This document shows, piece by piece, positions 1-14,800 of a stretch of DNA of 64,000 bases. The notes beneath the pieces are model-generated. The model saw only the letters and a list, made by a program, of their open reading frames with translations, searched no databases and had not been told where the DNA came from. Origin of the DNA: Styela clava (taxonomy: Eukaryota > Chordata > Ascidiacea > Stolidobranchia > Styelidae); NCBI RefSeq assembly GCF_964204865.1, contig NC_135258.1:12701001-12765000 (forward strand), read 5' to 3'. Both the position numbers and the translations under genes were made by a program. Position 1 is the first letter of the stretch, and each line of letters begins with the position of its first letter.

Positions 1-16
1 TATTTTAGACGTTTCA

Positions 17-836
17 TATCGTAACGCTAATAACCAAATTGCGTAAGTCATTTTTAGCAGTTTTGAGAAAAACGTAAAAAGCTTCCTAATGATATTGTTA
101 TGCCATTGAGAGTCAATAATTTGCCATGGTTCAATTTTTTGATCGTAGCCGGATTTAAGTTAATTTGTATGACGAAGTTAAGTGACGTCATAATGGCGCA
201 CTGTGACTTAGGCAGAAACGTGCCTATGACTTGGGGACATACGCAATTTTGCAACTTTACTATATGCACCAGTTCTGAAACTGAAAACATTTCAAAAACG
301 AATGTAATTCTCAGTATCTACAATGTCTAATCCCCGAAATAGCTAATCAGTTTCAATTACATTATATTTTATGTTTAAAAATATATATTTCATCAATATA
401 ACACGTTCTGCACACCCATCGAAATAAGACTGAGATTAAATATAAAAATTAAAGACAGCAATGCACCCAATATAAAAGCCAACCAAGGGGAATTGGACTC
501 GGACAGTGAATATCAAAAGTGCACGTCTTCCTATACTGTAGTATAAATTCAAATTGATACGCGCTAAGCTAGAATCCGAGATGCAAAAACTAGAAAATAC
601 TTAGCCGAGGTTATTGTGCTATTGTGACGTCACAATAGTCATGCGGTAACAATGATAATTCATTATGACGAAACAATTGCACAAATGTGCATGTCATACT
701 AAATCTCGATTTTAATGGGTTTCGAAATTCTTAAAATAACAGACAGGTGCGCAGCATTACATAAATACCTATTTTATAAAAAAAACTCAAAACCGCCAAA
801 AATGACTTACGCAATTCGGTTATTAGCGTGACGATA
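17..836. repeat. DNA transposon remnant with 51-bp terminal inverted repeats
   Basis: The stretch 17-67 is repeated in inverted orientation at 786-836 with 4 mismatches in 51 positions. The shared core includes GCTAATAACC and TTGCGTAAGTCATTTTT. The roughly 720 bp between the arms hold no credible coding sequence, so this looks like a non-autonomous DNA transposon. No target duplication could be judged because the left end lies at the window edge. The CRE-like octamer TGACGTCA occurs inside it near 182 and 624. Confidence 0.65.
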
Positions 837-1609
837 TATATATAATTTTGGAGCGTTCTAAACTTCAAACAGTCAAACACAAAACAACAATAAATTCTAG
901 CATATCGAAAGGCACTTACCAAGATGTGATCCCGTACTCGTTTTTTTCTATTTTACTTTCATGCTCTGTTTTACTTTCGAATTAATCATGGGGCAATCTG
1001 TATCATGTTAACATTTAACTGAAAGTAGTATCGCAGGCTTCCTTATAATCTACCACGTTTTATCATGTCAGTCTATGTTTCGCCAAAGAACCGTTGTAAT
1101 TATAATCTAAGAGATTTTTACAATGTGGTTTTCCTACGATTTCATGTTTTATCAAATCTTTTAAGGGATTCCGCAATTTTTCCCGCGCATTGCCGTACTC
1201 GTTCATATATTTTTGGGCTAATGTTCACGGATCACGTCCACTTGCAGTCGATATACAGGCACATTGTTCTCATTGAACAAATTAAATTGAATACACTGAT
1301 TTTTAAAGTTGCTGAACGTTTGTGATTGTGAAGTCGCGAGTATATGTAGTCTTTGATTTCATGAAAATTGAGGTTGCAAAAAAAGTTTGGAAAACACAGT
1401 GCTATCAAACTCCTCCATTATGAAGTTAACCGCCGTTATGAGGTCATAGACTCAACGAACAATCCAGCCTTTCAGAGTTCAAATGAACAGAGGACTTCCC
1501 ACCGAATTTGGTTGTTACACAAATATCGGTTGAAAAATCATAAAATTGATGGACATGCCGTCAATACTTTGTATTTTGCAATTTGCTTATAATATATTAA
1601 ATATTGAAA

Positions 1610-1682
1610 TATATTTGGCGGACCGGCAGCAAAGATGTGGCGGACCGGCACCGGTCGGCGGGCCAACGGTTGAGAACCACTG
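1610..1682. repeat. hAT-type transposon end, one-sided fragment
   Basis: The sequence is rich in GGACCGGC and GGGCC and ends with GGTTGAGAACCACTG, the typical terminus of hAT-superfamily elements. I found no matching left end, so only a fragment is annotated. The region 837-2020 around it otherwise shows nothing I can support as a gene. Confidence 0.4.
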
Positions 1683-2020
1683 CTCTAATCCAGCCGATTC
1701 ACAAACAATCTTCGGTGCCTAATTTAAAATTTAAAATCACGAATATAATTTTTCCAAAACATGGGTTTGAATGGCCGGGGAGTGGGGACCCGTTAACAAA
1801 CTGTCAGCAATGAATTAGAAATAGTAAATTACTCCATGTTCGTCAACTCAGTCCGCTTGCGTCAAATATTACATTTCTGAATATCTATTTATATGTGACT
1901 TCGAGATTTTAACTAAAACAATAGCTTTCTTTTTTTTTTATCTGTGATACATAACACACTAATATAATATACTAGCCTGCAGATATCCCTGTCGGCGCAT
2001 CATATAAGATATTATATGTA

Positions 2021-2144
2021 TGTACCTCAACTGAAATTTTGGCAACTTTCCTAAAATTCTATCTTGAGCGTAATGGTACAAGAAATGACCCCAACGCTCA
2101 AGATAGAATTTTAGGAAAGTTGCCAAAATTTCAGTTGAGGTACA
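2021..2144. repeat. perfect 51-bp palindrome with 22-nt loop
   Basis: Bases 2021-2071 are the exact reverse complement of 2094-2144, with a 22-nt spacer at 2072-2093. The arms contain CTCAACTGAAATTTTGGC. A perfect long palindrome suggests a very young foldback insertion or a hairpin under selection. No obvious target duplication flanks it. It lies about 750 bp upstream of the ataxin-7 start codon. Confidence 0.8.
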
Positions 2145-2894
2145 CGAGACTTAAAATAGCGGTACCATGAATATACATGAAAAACACACCGAAATACACT
2201 TCAATCCGACTTCAAGCTTTAAGCTAATTGAACATTATGATATTACATCACATGTTGGTGACACACACGCAAGAGCAGTGTAAATAAAAAATGATAAATA
2301 CGGACACATATTCAAAATAAATTGTATTATATTAGCCCGGGCATTTTAGGTCTTATTATTTTTTCTCATTTTTATTTTTAAAGTTTTTAAGATGATTAGA
2401 GACAAAGTGTATTTTTATGTGAAAAAGCTTCGATATTTGTCTCATTGTCTGTAGCTATAGCATCCCATGCATGAGTGGCAGAAATCAGGCATATGGCCAC
2501 GCCCCCATATTGGAAGGAGTCATATTTTTCACGGAGGACAGAACAGTGATGCAACACAAACTGAAATAGCAATAAGCTAGAATTATTTATTAGGTTTTTG
2601 TGATATTAAATTATGCTTCTATCAAGAGATAGGTATCATGGAATATGGATGGCTCAATGGAGAAATATACATATCTGGGTGACAAGAGGCGAATGTGCTA
2701 CTATCTAGGTGGCGATACGGAGTACCTGCCAATCAAAACAACACCGGTTGTGGGAACGCCAAATTCATTGTTGGGGGTGTGCTTTTGATTTTTGTGAATT
2801 GTGCATAATATATTTTATGATCTTACAGGAAAATAGTATTATTGCCTCAATTATAATGTAATCTTAAATCATACTTTGCATCAGTGGTTGCAGA

Positions 2895-5800
2895 ATGGCA
2901 GCCTTCGAAGACAGGACTGGTCCTGAGCTTGACCAATTCGTTGGTAACAAATGGACAGATTGGTTGGCGGCTGTTCAATCATCTGATCAGAGTAAGTTAC
3001 ATATTTTATTATTGTTTTGTATTGATTAGCTGCAAGTCTGCTTTGATTCCTGCATTATAAGCTTAAACAATTTTTTAACTAGATGTCTTCAAAGTTTTAA
3101 ATTCATGGAATTCAAGACTTCCTCAATCCTTCTTAATTGATTTAATTAAAAAATGTTGTTAAATGAGATATTAAAAATAAAAATATATTGTGTTCGTGTA
3201 TACATCTATTGAATTTGTTTCATTTTGAGCAATTAATTTTGACTTATTTTGTTTATATTAAATTTGTAATTGTTTATATTTTTGTCATTCCCAATTTGTT
3301 GATTCAGAATTGCGTAGAATAAATTGCTTTCATTTTATAAATAATATGTATTTATCCACTTCTGTTTGTAATTAATAGATTCTCATTGTATTACTTTAGA
3401 GCCTCAACCAACTGTTGAAAGCACTTCTAAACGTGATATTGAAGTAGCACGATTGAGCCGACCAGGTTTGTTGATGTTCAATTACTCGTTTTATTGCTAA
3501 GCATATCTATTGTCAATGTTTTGTTTTACGCAAATGTTTTTTTCATCATTGGTGTATGTATAATTGCTGTTTCTAACTTTGACGCCTATGTTATCGGGAC
3601 TTAAATTTACAATGTTCCATTATCCACTAATCAAATGATCTAATTTTCCCTTACCCATGTTGTGATAATACTTATATTTTCTCATATAAAAATTATTTTT
3701 ATTTCAGATATGGGATTGTTTGGATATCGTCCCGGAACTGACAGATTTTATTTAATTGTTTGTGAACACTGTGGACAACTTGTCAAACCGCAGTCTATGA
3801 ATACACATTATGGTTTGTATTATTTATGATATATTGAGCAGTCAAAGAGTTAGATCCATTAGAAATTTTATTGGACTCAGGATAGCGGAATGCTATATAC
3901 AGATAAAGTTTATGAATCTTGTGTAGTTCAGACCCATGAACTTGGCTAATAGAAGAATTCATGAACCTACATAGTGCAAGAACGTCTGCTGAACTTGATC
4001 AGTTTAGTCTTACAGAGAATCACTATTGTCACAGGCCTAGCCCTGTTTTCCCTGTGGGTTGAAGAAATTAGTCTCCTAGTCCTAGTTAGTAACATGATAA
4101 TTAATGAAAATAGCCGTATTCTTCGCGAATATTATATACTGAATACCTGAATACTTTCGAAATGATAATTTGTATATGGTTAAACCAGATATGTTGAAGG
4201 AATTATTGAAAATTGTCTCCGCTAATTACTCTATTATTTGCCCTGTCTGTGCTGTTGACAAATTATAAATTCCAAGGAATCAAGTCTTTTATCCAGATTA
4301 TAGGCTTTATCAAGTATAATTCTAGTCATTTTACAAATGTAGTATCTCCAACATCAGACCTTACTTTTTCCTCTCAATTTTTTTATTTTTTTTTCACAGA
4401 GAGAAAACACAAAAACAAAGTAATCAGTAAGAAATCTTTAAGTAATCGTGTCAAGCCTATGCAAGGGCAGAGTAGGTATGGTATTGACAAGTCAAATCAT
4501 AGACTTATATCTCCTCCACATAATATGTCGAAGCAATCCAATCGCAGTAGTACGAATCAAAAGAACTTGTTGCGTCATTCGAATGCTTCTGATATGTTGG
4601 CTGATATTTCAAAATTGGAAGCGCTTCCAGAAAAAGTTTCAACATCAAGTGAGAAACAGAAACGATCTGTTGAACCTGCAAATAAAAACCATCGTTCTGA
4701 AAATATTTCATCAAAATCAGTTACTTCTCAGCAAAGTTCCAAAGTGCGTGTCGCAACATTTCATGAAAAATCATCTGTGACTCAGTTACCAAGGCAACAT
4801 CATGTTTCTTGTAGTGTGAAAGCAGGAAATAAAATTGGCGGTACGATACAACTCAGCGAACTTCCCGAACCTCAAGTTGTCAATAAAACTAGTGGTCCGC
4901 ATCATGTATCCGAAGGAAAACATAGGCATCGTAGGACTAGCGGTAGTGCAAAACTATCCGATAATGAAATTATCTATGGTGGTAGTGTGGACCGAAAAAG
5001 GACTGAAAAATCAGTTTCAGACTCCCATAGCAAATCAAAACGAAGTTATGATGTCCATCCACATCATCATCATCACCATACTAATCAGAATAGACAAGAT
5101 AGTATTTCTGATAACGTTGTTTTATCACCAGATAGTGTTAGGTTAAAGTCACCCATTAATGAACAAAAATTGCCAAGAGTGGTGCTTGAGAAAACGTCGG
5201 TACCAATGTTAACCGGGTCCGTGGGTTCTGTCCGGGTAGGAACTTCGCATAAACGGACTCGACCACCTAGTGGTAATTCTGAATCTTCTTCCACCTCACC
5301 ACCGAGAGCGAAAGTGCAGGCTTTGCATACTCCTGTGAGAGAGAAAGATTTACCTACAATCCAGAAAATAACTCAGGGTATTGCAAAACCAACGACACTT
5401 CCTTCAAAAACAAAGAAAAAAGAGAAGGCCAGAATTTTACCTCTGAAAGGTATTGTATATACAATTAACCTGATTGATTTTAAATGTTCATCAAAAAGTA
5501 TCTGTCTTTTCATCTATGAGATAAGTAACTGCAGTATACTACACCAGGGGTGTGCAAAATGCAGCCCGCGGGCCAAATGTGGCCCTCAAGAAAAAATTGT
5601 GCGGCCTGCCGAGAAGTGCCAATTTTGAATGATGTGCGGACAGCAACGCATGTAACAAAATCAAAAACCACTATTTTTGTGCCTGCGACCACTAGATAGT
5701 CTTCGTTAATAAAGGTGCGGCCAGCGGTTTCCCCCAGTTATTTGTATCTGGCCCTATTGTATTAAAGGTTGCACACCCCTGTACTATATACTATTGCAGT

Positions 5801-8800
5801 GCGGCACACTTTGAATTACATATTACAAGGTTTTGGGTTCAAGCCCTTGATAGTTTATTGTTCTGCTCATGTCTACAACGTCATTCACACCCGAGGTATT
5901 TTCCAAATCAAAAGATTTTGGTCATTTCAAAATCAGTAACTTTGTGGTAGAACCTACTTCAAATTGGAGGAGAGAATTTCCCCTAAAAAGTTATACAAAT
6001 AAACACCTTAATGAAACGGAGCCTTAAAAAAAATATGCACAACAGCAAAAAATAGCATTCTCGTTCATTCATATTTTCCAGCCTGACAGATTCATGGTAT
6101 TCCTTGTGTACCAAATTAATGATAGAGCAGTATTATGTGTCTTGTTGAAAAATACGCCTCACATTTTTTAATCAGTTCATTCCACATTATTAAGACTGTA
6201 ATATTCACAGAATTGGTAAATTATATAATATTTTCATTATACAACAAGAAATACCAATTTGTACATATATTGTGAAATGTGGTTGAGCTCATTTATATAG
6301 CTCTTGTATTAATATTTATCTGATAAAATCTCATTACATGGATTAAATATCATTCTATCAAATTATTTCCTGCTTGAATGAACAATTTTATGTAACAATT
6401 TACATGTAAAATCCTGGAAAATTTTTTTTTTTAATTACATAATTACCTTTTTTATACTAATTATTTCATGGTTTTTAGCTCGTGAATATGATCCGAATGT
6501 ACATTGTGGTGTATGGGTGAAAGAAGAAAGTTCTCATTGCACAAGATCTCTCACATGCAAAGTTCATCCACGAAGTGCCAAACGAGCTGTTACAGGTATG
6601 CATATAAACTTTTCGTTTATAGGAAATGGTATATTTTTGTTGTTGTTTTTTGTAAGAAAAAACTTACAAAAACGTGGTGGTATAGTGGTTGAAGCATTAG
6701 ACTTAACTAGGATGACATCACAGGTTGAAATCTTGGGTTCGAATCCCATGCCCACCACCTCTCCAAGAGGGTAATAAGTTGAGTAGGCACTATCTATTCG
6801 GAAAGACTTCGGTTCTTCCAAACTAAACTGGCAGGAACTGCTTGTGCAGAGCCGTGTTCAGAGCACCGTTTAAAAAAAATCTGCTGAAAGCAATGGGATG
6901 TGCAATCACTCACAAGTAAAGGAGATTTATCTCTGAGGGAAGTTACTATGTTTTTCTATGTTTACAATGTAGAAAGCAATCTCATGAACTGTAGTACGCA
7001 AATTCAACTTACAACTGCTTTTAGCTAATCATAAAACAGTTAATTAGCATTGCCATAATATTTTAGGAAGGTAATTATATTTAGAAGTCTAAGTGTAATG
7101 TTTACGATAATTCTAAATAAGATATTTTAACATATCAAATTATAGTTTCTATGTTATCATTCCTACTTGAGTTTAACTAGTAGGATTTCTGCCTTTTAAA
7201 GCTCAGGAGCTCCCTAGCGTCTTCTACAGGCTTCTAATTGCCTAAATGTAGGATATATTACATTTGATATAGGAATTTTTAAATATCCATATAACTAGAG
7301 ACGTTGCTCAAATATATTAGACCTTTTCCGTACACCATCAGTGTTATCAATAATTCTGTTTCTCTGGTCTAGATGAAAAACAGCAAAATTTGGGGTAAAA
7401 AAAAATACCCTAAGGATATTTGAAAAATATTATAGAAATACTTTTCTTGCTACGATTTTCTCTGTCAGATCTTCATTTGTTTCAAGGTTTATAACCTTAT
7501 TTCTTCATTTTTTTGTCTCTTATACAGGTCGAAGCAAGCAATTTGATGAGCTAAATCAGGAACATAGGAGAGAAAAACAAAGGTCAAAAGAGAAAGCATG
7601 TAAGTTACCGTATTGTACACAATTTCATCATCTTCAGATATTTTTATTATTGCCACCTCTCACAGATGTCCAGGGTGTTATAAAGTTTTGTATTAGATTA
7701 GATAAATGAACTTTGATGTGCTTCAATGGGCATATAAAGGTGTATTAAATAAAGTAAAAAAATTAAATTTACACTGATTAAAATAAAACAATAACTCAAT
7801 AACGCTTAATGAAGTTTCAAATTGTAGGACTTTATGAAATATGACTTTATGAACACCCTGTATATCACTGTATAATGTGTGATAGTTACAAGAAAGTTTT
7901 TTTTTTATGGAAATTTAAATTTTAGCTGAAAAACTATTAAATATACTGTATACTTTTCAATTTTTTTATGTAAAATAGAGGTATGTTCCCCGTTCCATGT
8001 TTTCACAAATGATTCAATTGTTATAATGAATTAGTTTATTATTGATTAGGCCTTTTTCAATCCATAACCAGTTAACCATGAAATCATTAGGTCAGGATGA
8101 TTTTATTACAATCAAATTATTGTGACCATTATATGTTTATGAAATATCAAATGGCAATTAAATAAACTATCTAAATGTATTTTTAGCAAACTTGCCACTA
8201 AGTATTTTGCTAAATACTTTTTAAACATTTTTTGCATCTCTCTATATGCTATTACAATACTTATTTTTTTGATCATTTGCCAAATTCCGAAGATGACAAT
8301 TTTTTTCAGTTTTCCTAAAAATAAATGTGCCAAATTTTACCAACCTATATCCATCTTTGTCAGACTTCTGTCAAAATTTTAAATTCAAGTTTCATTTCAA
8401 CAGTCACTTTTGTTGGTTTCTTGATTACATTTGCTATTCATAAATCTCAAGGCTACCATTTGGTCAAGTTTGGTCAAAATTTTCATCCTCAACACCTCTC
8501 TTAACGGCTTTAAACAAGCAGCCATCAGTATGTTAAGACATACTATGCATTTGTAATTATGGGAACTCAAGTTTTTTACCTCTGAAGTGATAGATATAAA
8601 CTTTGAACTCAAGATATTTATTTATCTAATTCGTTAGGTCAGCAGCATAGTTGAATCCAATGCCTCAACCATTAGCAATTGCGATCACCTAATTGATATG
8701 ATCTTGTCCTAATGATAGTTCCATAGGATTTTGTGTATCAACTTTTTTTGATCAATTTCTGTTTTGAATTGTAAGGTCTCATATCAAATAACAAAAAATT

Positions 8801-11800
8801 CTTCAAAGTCTCACTTTCTATTAATCAATACCAATTTGTAAATATACTTTCTTTGTTTAGTATTGTCATCTCAACCTGCCAACGTAAACCCACCCATGCC
8901 TATATCTTCTACTGCAACAGTTGAATTCACCATACCTTCACCCAATACCAAGCCAATAATTGTGTCTTCTCCTTCTTCGACTACGAGTGTAACTATGACA
9001 ACACCAATATCGCAACCTGCTGTGTCAGCTACTTCAACATCGAAGACCAAAACTTCTATGAGCTTGTTTCCTAAGTAAGTATGCTAATAGGATATGGCGT
9101 TCATATTTATATTAAAGAGAGGAAAATGACAAGACGCCCTCATCATATTATGAGAAATTACCGAGTTGCCATTTGACCAATCTAGGTTGGGTATGGAATC
9201 ATTAAGTTGCTCTGGCCACTGACATGTAGGCTACAGAACTTTTTGTATATTGAATGACTGAGGTATATAGTGTGTAGCAAGCTGATATTATGTCTGTGTT
9301 TCTAACACTTGCACAACTTACTGATCATTGAGTCTAGCACAGGGGTGTGCAACCTTTATTACAGGAAGGCCAGAAGAAAATAACTGGGTGAAACCGCGAG
9401 CCGCAACTCAACATAGGCTCTCTAGTAGTTTCAGGCACAAAAATTTTGGTTATTAATCTTGCAACATGCGTTCTTGGAACAAACTAGCAGTTAAGGCATT
9501 GTGAAGTTATATGCATAAATAACAAATTGGACCAAGCTATCGGCTTCCCAGCACAAAGGGATTAGAATTACTCGCACTTGCCAAATTAAATAAAAAACGT
9601 GTATCGTGGGCTGCATATCATTCAAAATTGTCACTTCTTCACGGACCGCACAATTTTTCTATGAGACCCACACTTGGCCGTGGGCCGCAGGTTCACACCC
9701 CTGGTCTAGCACTATTATAGATTCCATGTTGCTCTGTTATGGTTTTTTAATTTTTTTAATTGAGATCATGATTGGTATTGGTATAAATGGATGCTACATT
9801 TAAGTCCTAAGTAAAACTTCCTCATTCTTGACAATATGTCTTACTTCGTTTTTCAACCAAGTTGTTATTTTGATATCATGTTGATTTGTTTATCAGGATA
9901 TACTCACCTTGGCACATATATTGTTGGGATAATGATGAAGCAATTGAAGAACCATCAATTTCTACCAGTTCATGTTCATATTTATCACAACATCCTCTAC
10001 CAATAACGGTGAATGTTTAAGAATTTTTTTAGATATCATAATTACTCATAGATGTCGAGTCGAAGTTTCGCATGTTTTAATGGATTCGTGTTTTTAAACT
10101 TTGGAAGTTTCTGAATTATCCAGAAGTCTGATTTGGAATTGCAGACTTTTATTGGTTATAAAATAAGTCAAAATACTCCAAAATAACAAAATACTCAAAT
10201 AACAAAAATTAAAAAAAGTTCATTGAGCTTTAGCATAGGATTTACATATTTATCCCGGGGATAGAAAAGCCGATAAGGCAGCTTGATCATATGGCGAACC
10301 TCGGCCTCTTGGTTACCCGTCCATGTCGTTTATGGGTTTAGTTAGCCAGTTATTTGATGGAAAAAGCCGTAATCAACCAATGATTGCGTGAACGACCCTA
10401 CTGGGGCGAGGAGTCCAGCAATCTTCTCGCACATAATTAACCCCCACAGTATTCGAACCTGCGAACCCACTCGGGGTAATCAGAGTGTGGTGGCAAGTGT
10501 ATTCTTAACGCCTAGCACGATGCGCCACACCACGTTCTTCAGAGGTGGCACACATATATGCTGAAGTTTTTGCTATTAAAATTTATTTTCTTGGAACTGC
10601 CCATGGGTTCGAAACCATTTAGAACCAGAAGCCATGAATTGGAAACAAAAATTTTCCAACGTTGTTACTGCAGTTGTAGTTGATTGTAAATTGTCTCCGA
10701 TTCCACAACGCTGTTTCGTGGCATATACTGGATATCTTATTGTCTTCACAATCTTGACTGGTGTTGGCTTGTATATAGCGAAGGCCATGGATAAGTGTCA
10801 TGTAAAAAAATTCTTCTGGAAAGCTCTCACTTTTTGTATTTTTACTCTGGTGTCCTTAAGGCCATGGTTTTTTCTTAAGTTTGTGGCATGTCATTAATTT
10901 TTGGCTAGTTTAGCATTATGACAATTACTTTATCTTCTCATCATTATATTTTGCACTCTTCCCATAGCTATTTTGTGATAAGTGAATGATTTCTATTTTA
11001 AAACAGATGCCTTGTCATCCAGCAAGGAGGCTAGGAACATGTCAAGTGTCTTATAGCAGAAAGTTGGAACGACAACTTGAATCTTTTTCATCAAACGTGC
11101 AAAAGTTCGTAGGCAAGACGCAAAAGCCACCGAAGCCATTTTCATTTACACCTATCGGCGGGGCAACTTCTACTGTCGGCAATGAAAATTTTCAACCAAC
11201 AAACTTTTTAAAACCTAATTTTTTAACCACCTCAACAACAAGTTTGAGCAATTTGCACCAAACCAACAGTTTATTCAGTCAAGCGAGTAATCAAAACAAT
11301 ATGACTTTATTAAATCCTGTTGAGTTATCAGGGATTCAAAACTTAGAATTGTTTCAAACGACTCCAACTCCTGTACAAAAACCGAGGACTAAAATAAATC
11401 GAAAGCTTTCTAATCTTGCTCCACCTAGTGTAGACCACTCTGAAGCCAATTTGAGGAATAATAATAAATCTGAGCAAACGTCAAATTTGATAAGAAGAAG
11501 GATGAGTAGTAATAGCGATTCTGGTCGAACTGTTATTAATGCGGAAGTTGTGTCTTCTTCTCCTCACTTTGTTCTCAGCGATCATTCGAACAATTCAATG
11601 CCAATTGAGTCACCAAATGTTATGCAAATGATTTCCAATCCATCTTCTGTCGGAACCTGTAACACTGTCTCTATCAGCCGAAATGAAAAGCATAATCATA
11701 ACTTGGTGAGTTTTTCTTTAAGATAATTTTCTTAAGCATTGGATATGAAGTATTGGGTAACCTCTGCTTTGCCAAGAATTCTGAAACTAAACAGAATTTC

Positions 11801-14800
11801 CAGTAAACGCCGATTCACATGTTCATAGGTGTCCAAATCTTATTTTCTAGTTGAAAATTTTTTCATTCAGATCAGAGGTGTGCAACCTTTAATACAGAAA
11901 GGTCAATTACAAATAACTGGGTGAATCCGCCGGTTGCACCTTTATTTAAGATAGGCTTTCTAGTATTTGCGGGTCCAAAAACTGGTTATTAGTCTTATGA
12001 TATGCAATGTTTGCTTCGCACAAGCCTAGGAAACGAATTTAAATTACTTGCATGGAGTAGATTAAACTACGGGTGAATTAAAATTCGTTTGCTGCACACT
12101 ATTCAAATTGGCATATCTTCACGGGCCACACAATTTTTTCCCCGAGGGCCGCATTTGGCCCACGGGCTGCATGTTGCACACCCCTGATTTAAAGGATCAT
12201 ATATCTCATACTGAACCTATTATAATAATGAATGAGTTTTTTACCTGGTCAAGTCATCAACTCTCCTCTAGAATGCATGTAAGTGTCTCAAGTTTCTTTA
12301 CAATTTGAAAATTTTATTATATCAAATTTTACACTCTTATACAATAATTAAGTTTTTTTTTATTCTACAGTCTCGTCCACTGAAAGCAAAATCCAAAAGT
12401 GCAATAACAAAATATGGTACGGTTGCACAGAATCATTTGGAACCGTTGCTTGCAGAGGTATGTGCCATTGGTAGTCTGACACTGTACAAATGTGTATTCA
12501 ATATGGATTTCGTAAATGTTCAGTTATTAGGATAACAATACTCTGAATAAAAAATGGCTAGAACAGTGTTTCTCAATTGGTATGAAGACCTTTTCTTTTC
12601 TAGTCAAACTTTCCCCCATGTTACTATATCGGAAACTCCAAATTTGCTTAAAATTACAATATGACTTTAATCAGTGCAGTGGGCCTGTGCTTTCTATTAG
12701 ACTCAACTATTTTGGCATCGCAGGCTAAAGATTTTGCTTTCAAACTGCATGTCCAGCATTTCACTTAAACATACCCTCCAGTTTATTAAATTTAGGTAAG
12801 CTATAGTCAAACTGGGAAGACTTCGGTCTTTCGAAATCATAGCGGGTCCTGAAAGCCAATGTTTCGCTATCTAGATCAGTGTTACTTAAACTTTTTGCTG
12901 CGTCCTCTTTTTATAAATTGTCAAATCTCGCGCCCACCTCAAAAATATTACAAATAAGAGATAGTTAGGTGAAAGTATGTTTTATTCAAAAAACATGTTT
13001 AAAATATGTGGATGGAACGTACCGGCAAATAAGGAAATAAATGAAAAGTTTTAAAATTTAAATATCCAAAATAAGACGGGCAAGATAAAATCTAACTAAT
13101 ATTTATATTTTCAATTAGCTTTATGCCCCCTCGAAACATAGTCTTCCCCACCCCCTTGTGGGGTGCGCTCCACCGCTTGAAAACCACTGGTCTAGATTGT
13201 TGTTCAAAGCGAATTAATGAAACAAAGAAAAAATAAATTGCCTCCGGAGTATTACTTAACTCATTGCTATCACAAGTGGTGGGTCATATAAACTTGCCCG
13301 ATTATGACTTTATTTAAATGCATGAATATGTGGGATTCTTAACTGTTTCACTATTCCACATTAAACAGGACTGATAGGTAACTGGTTGGCTCGTCATATC
13401 CCATACCAGACATGGACTGGTAACCGGATGCCATGGTTAGGGTTTGGCATTTTCGAATACCTGATGATATCAGAATATTTTTTTTCGAATAGAATCTTGA
13501 ATACTTAAAAGAAATTCAATTGTATATGATCTTATTTGAATGGTTTCTCCAGGCACAAAAAATTACTGAAAACATGGAATCCGTGACTCGGTCACATACA
13601 CAGTGACCGCTCACATACAATAAGAAACATGTTTCATCAATAACTCGCAAGAAAGATTCATATGTCAGAATTTCATTGTAAAAATGAGGAATTCATCCCG
13701 ACCTTTGGCGGCCGATAAAAAAACAAGATGGCGCCAATTCGATCTGAATAATTTACAATTCAATTTGATTCCAATATTCGATTTAAAATGCCCAGCACTG
13801 GCCAGGGTCACCATATGATTAAGCCGTCTCATCATCAATCCTCTCCCCCTCCTGGTTACTACAGTCCTAGTTACTTTCCTCATATGAAAATTTTATTATA
13901 AGTATTTCTGATTATGTTTATTACTGTTTGTGTATTCAACTACATTCTGTCATTTCGTTATTTGACGTGATCATTATTTAATAATCAATTTATCTTTTTT
14001 GTAGCACATCGATAGCAGTCCAGTTACGGTACAGTTGCCAAACGGTATCAATTCAATTGCTAGTAATGTATTATTGAAGACCGGATCTCACAGTGTAACA
14101 CTGTCTGGTAATATAGGAGCTCTCACTGTTACAGGGGAAGATCAGAATTTTACAGGTACTAGTATGTATTATATCAGTAAGATGATGCATTTGCAAATTT
14201 TTAAAAGGTACCCTACATTAATTGGTCACGATGGCCTAACGATTAAAGTGTCAGACTTAACTGTGCTGGTATTGCAGGTTACAAGACTCGGGTTCAAATC
14301 CCATGCCCACCACTTCATTCAGGGTGTAATGAATTAGCTAGGCAATGTTGAACCGGAAAATTTCCAGCTCTTCGCATATCAATTGTGCTTGTGCTGGGCC
14401 TTGTTTGGGGCAGGCATGAATAGGCATCATATAAAAAATCAAATACATTTGAGTAGTATTTTTGGTTGCCTCGTTTAGGTTACTGTTATCTAGATTTGAA
14501 ATTTTAAAAAAATTTTCATCCCAGTACAGTGCCCTAAATTTTCAACTACTATTCAAGGTCCAAGAAATTTTAAATAAATTGAAATTTGAGTTTTGATCAT
14601 TTTGGTTATTAAATTTTTTTTTTTAAGAATAAGATGTCTGAATCTTCTGTCTTTAGACTGGACAGGAAGTTCAAAGTTCAATTACTTTGACATCCAGGAA
14701 CCTTAAAAATACCACTCCAACTTCAATATCAACAAAACACCTGTTTTGTGATTTCTGAGCCTATATTGTAGCTCTTTAGCTTAATATATATTCCATGTAC

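Noticed and set aside
4213..5628. 471-codon frame taken as a stand-alone gene
   Set aside because: Its two ends are intron sequence and part of a hAT MITE. Only 4400-5449 is exon, joined to the zinc-finger exon before it.
6674..6760. tRNA gene
   Set aside because: The B box and acceptor stem look real, but the sequence runs into a SINE tail and has a diverged second copy; no credible anticodon stem.
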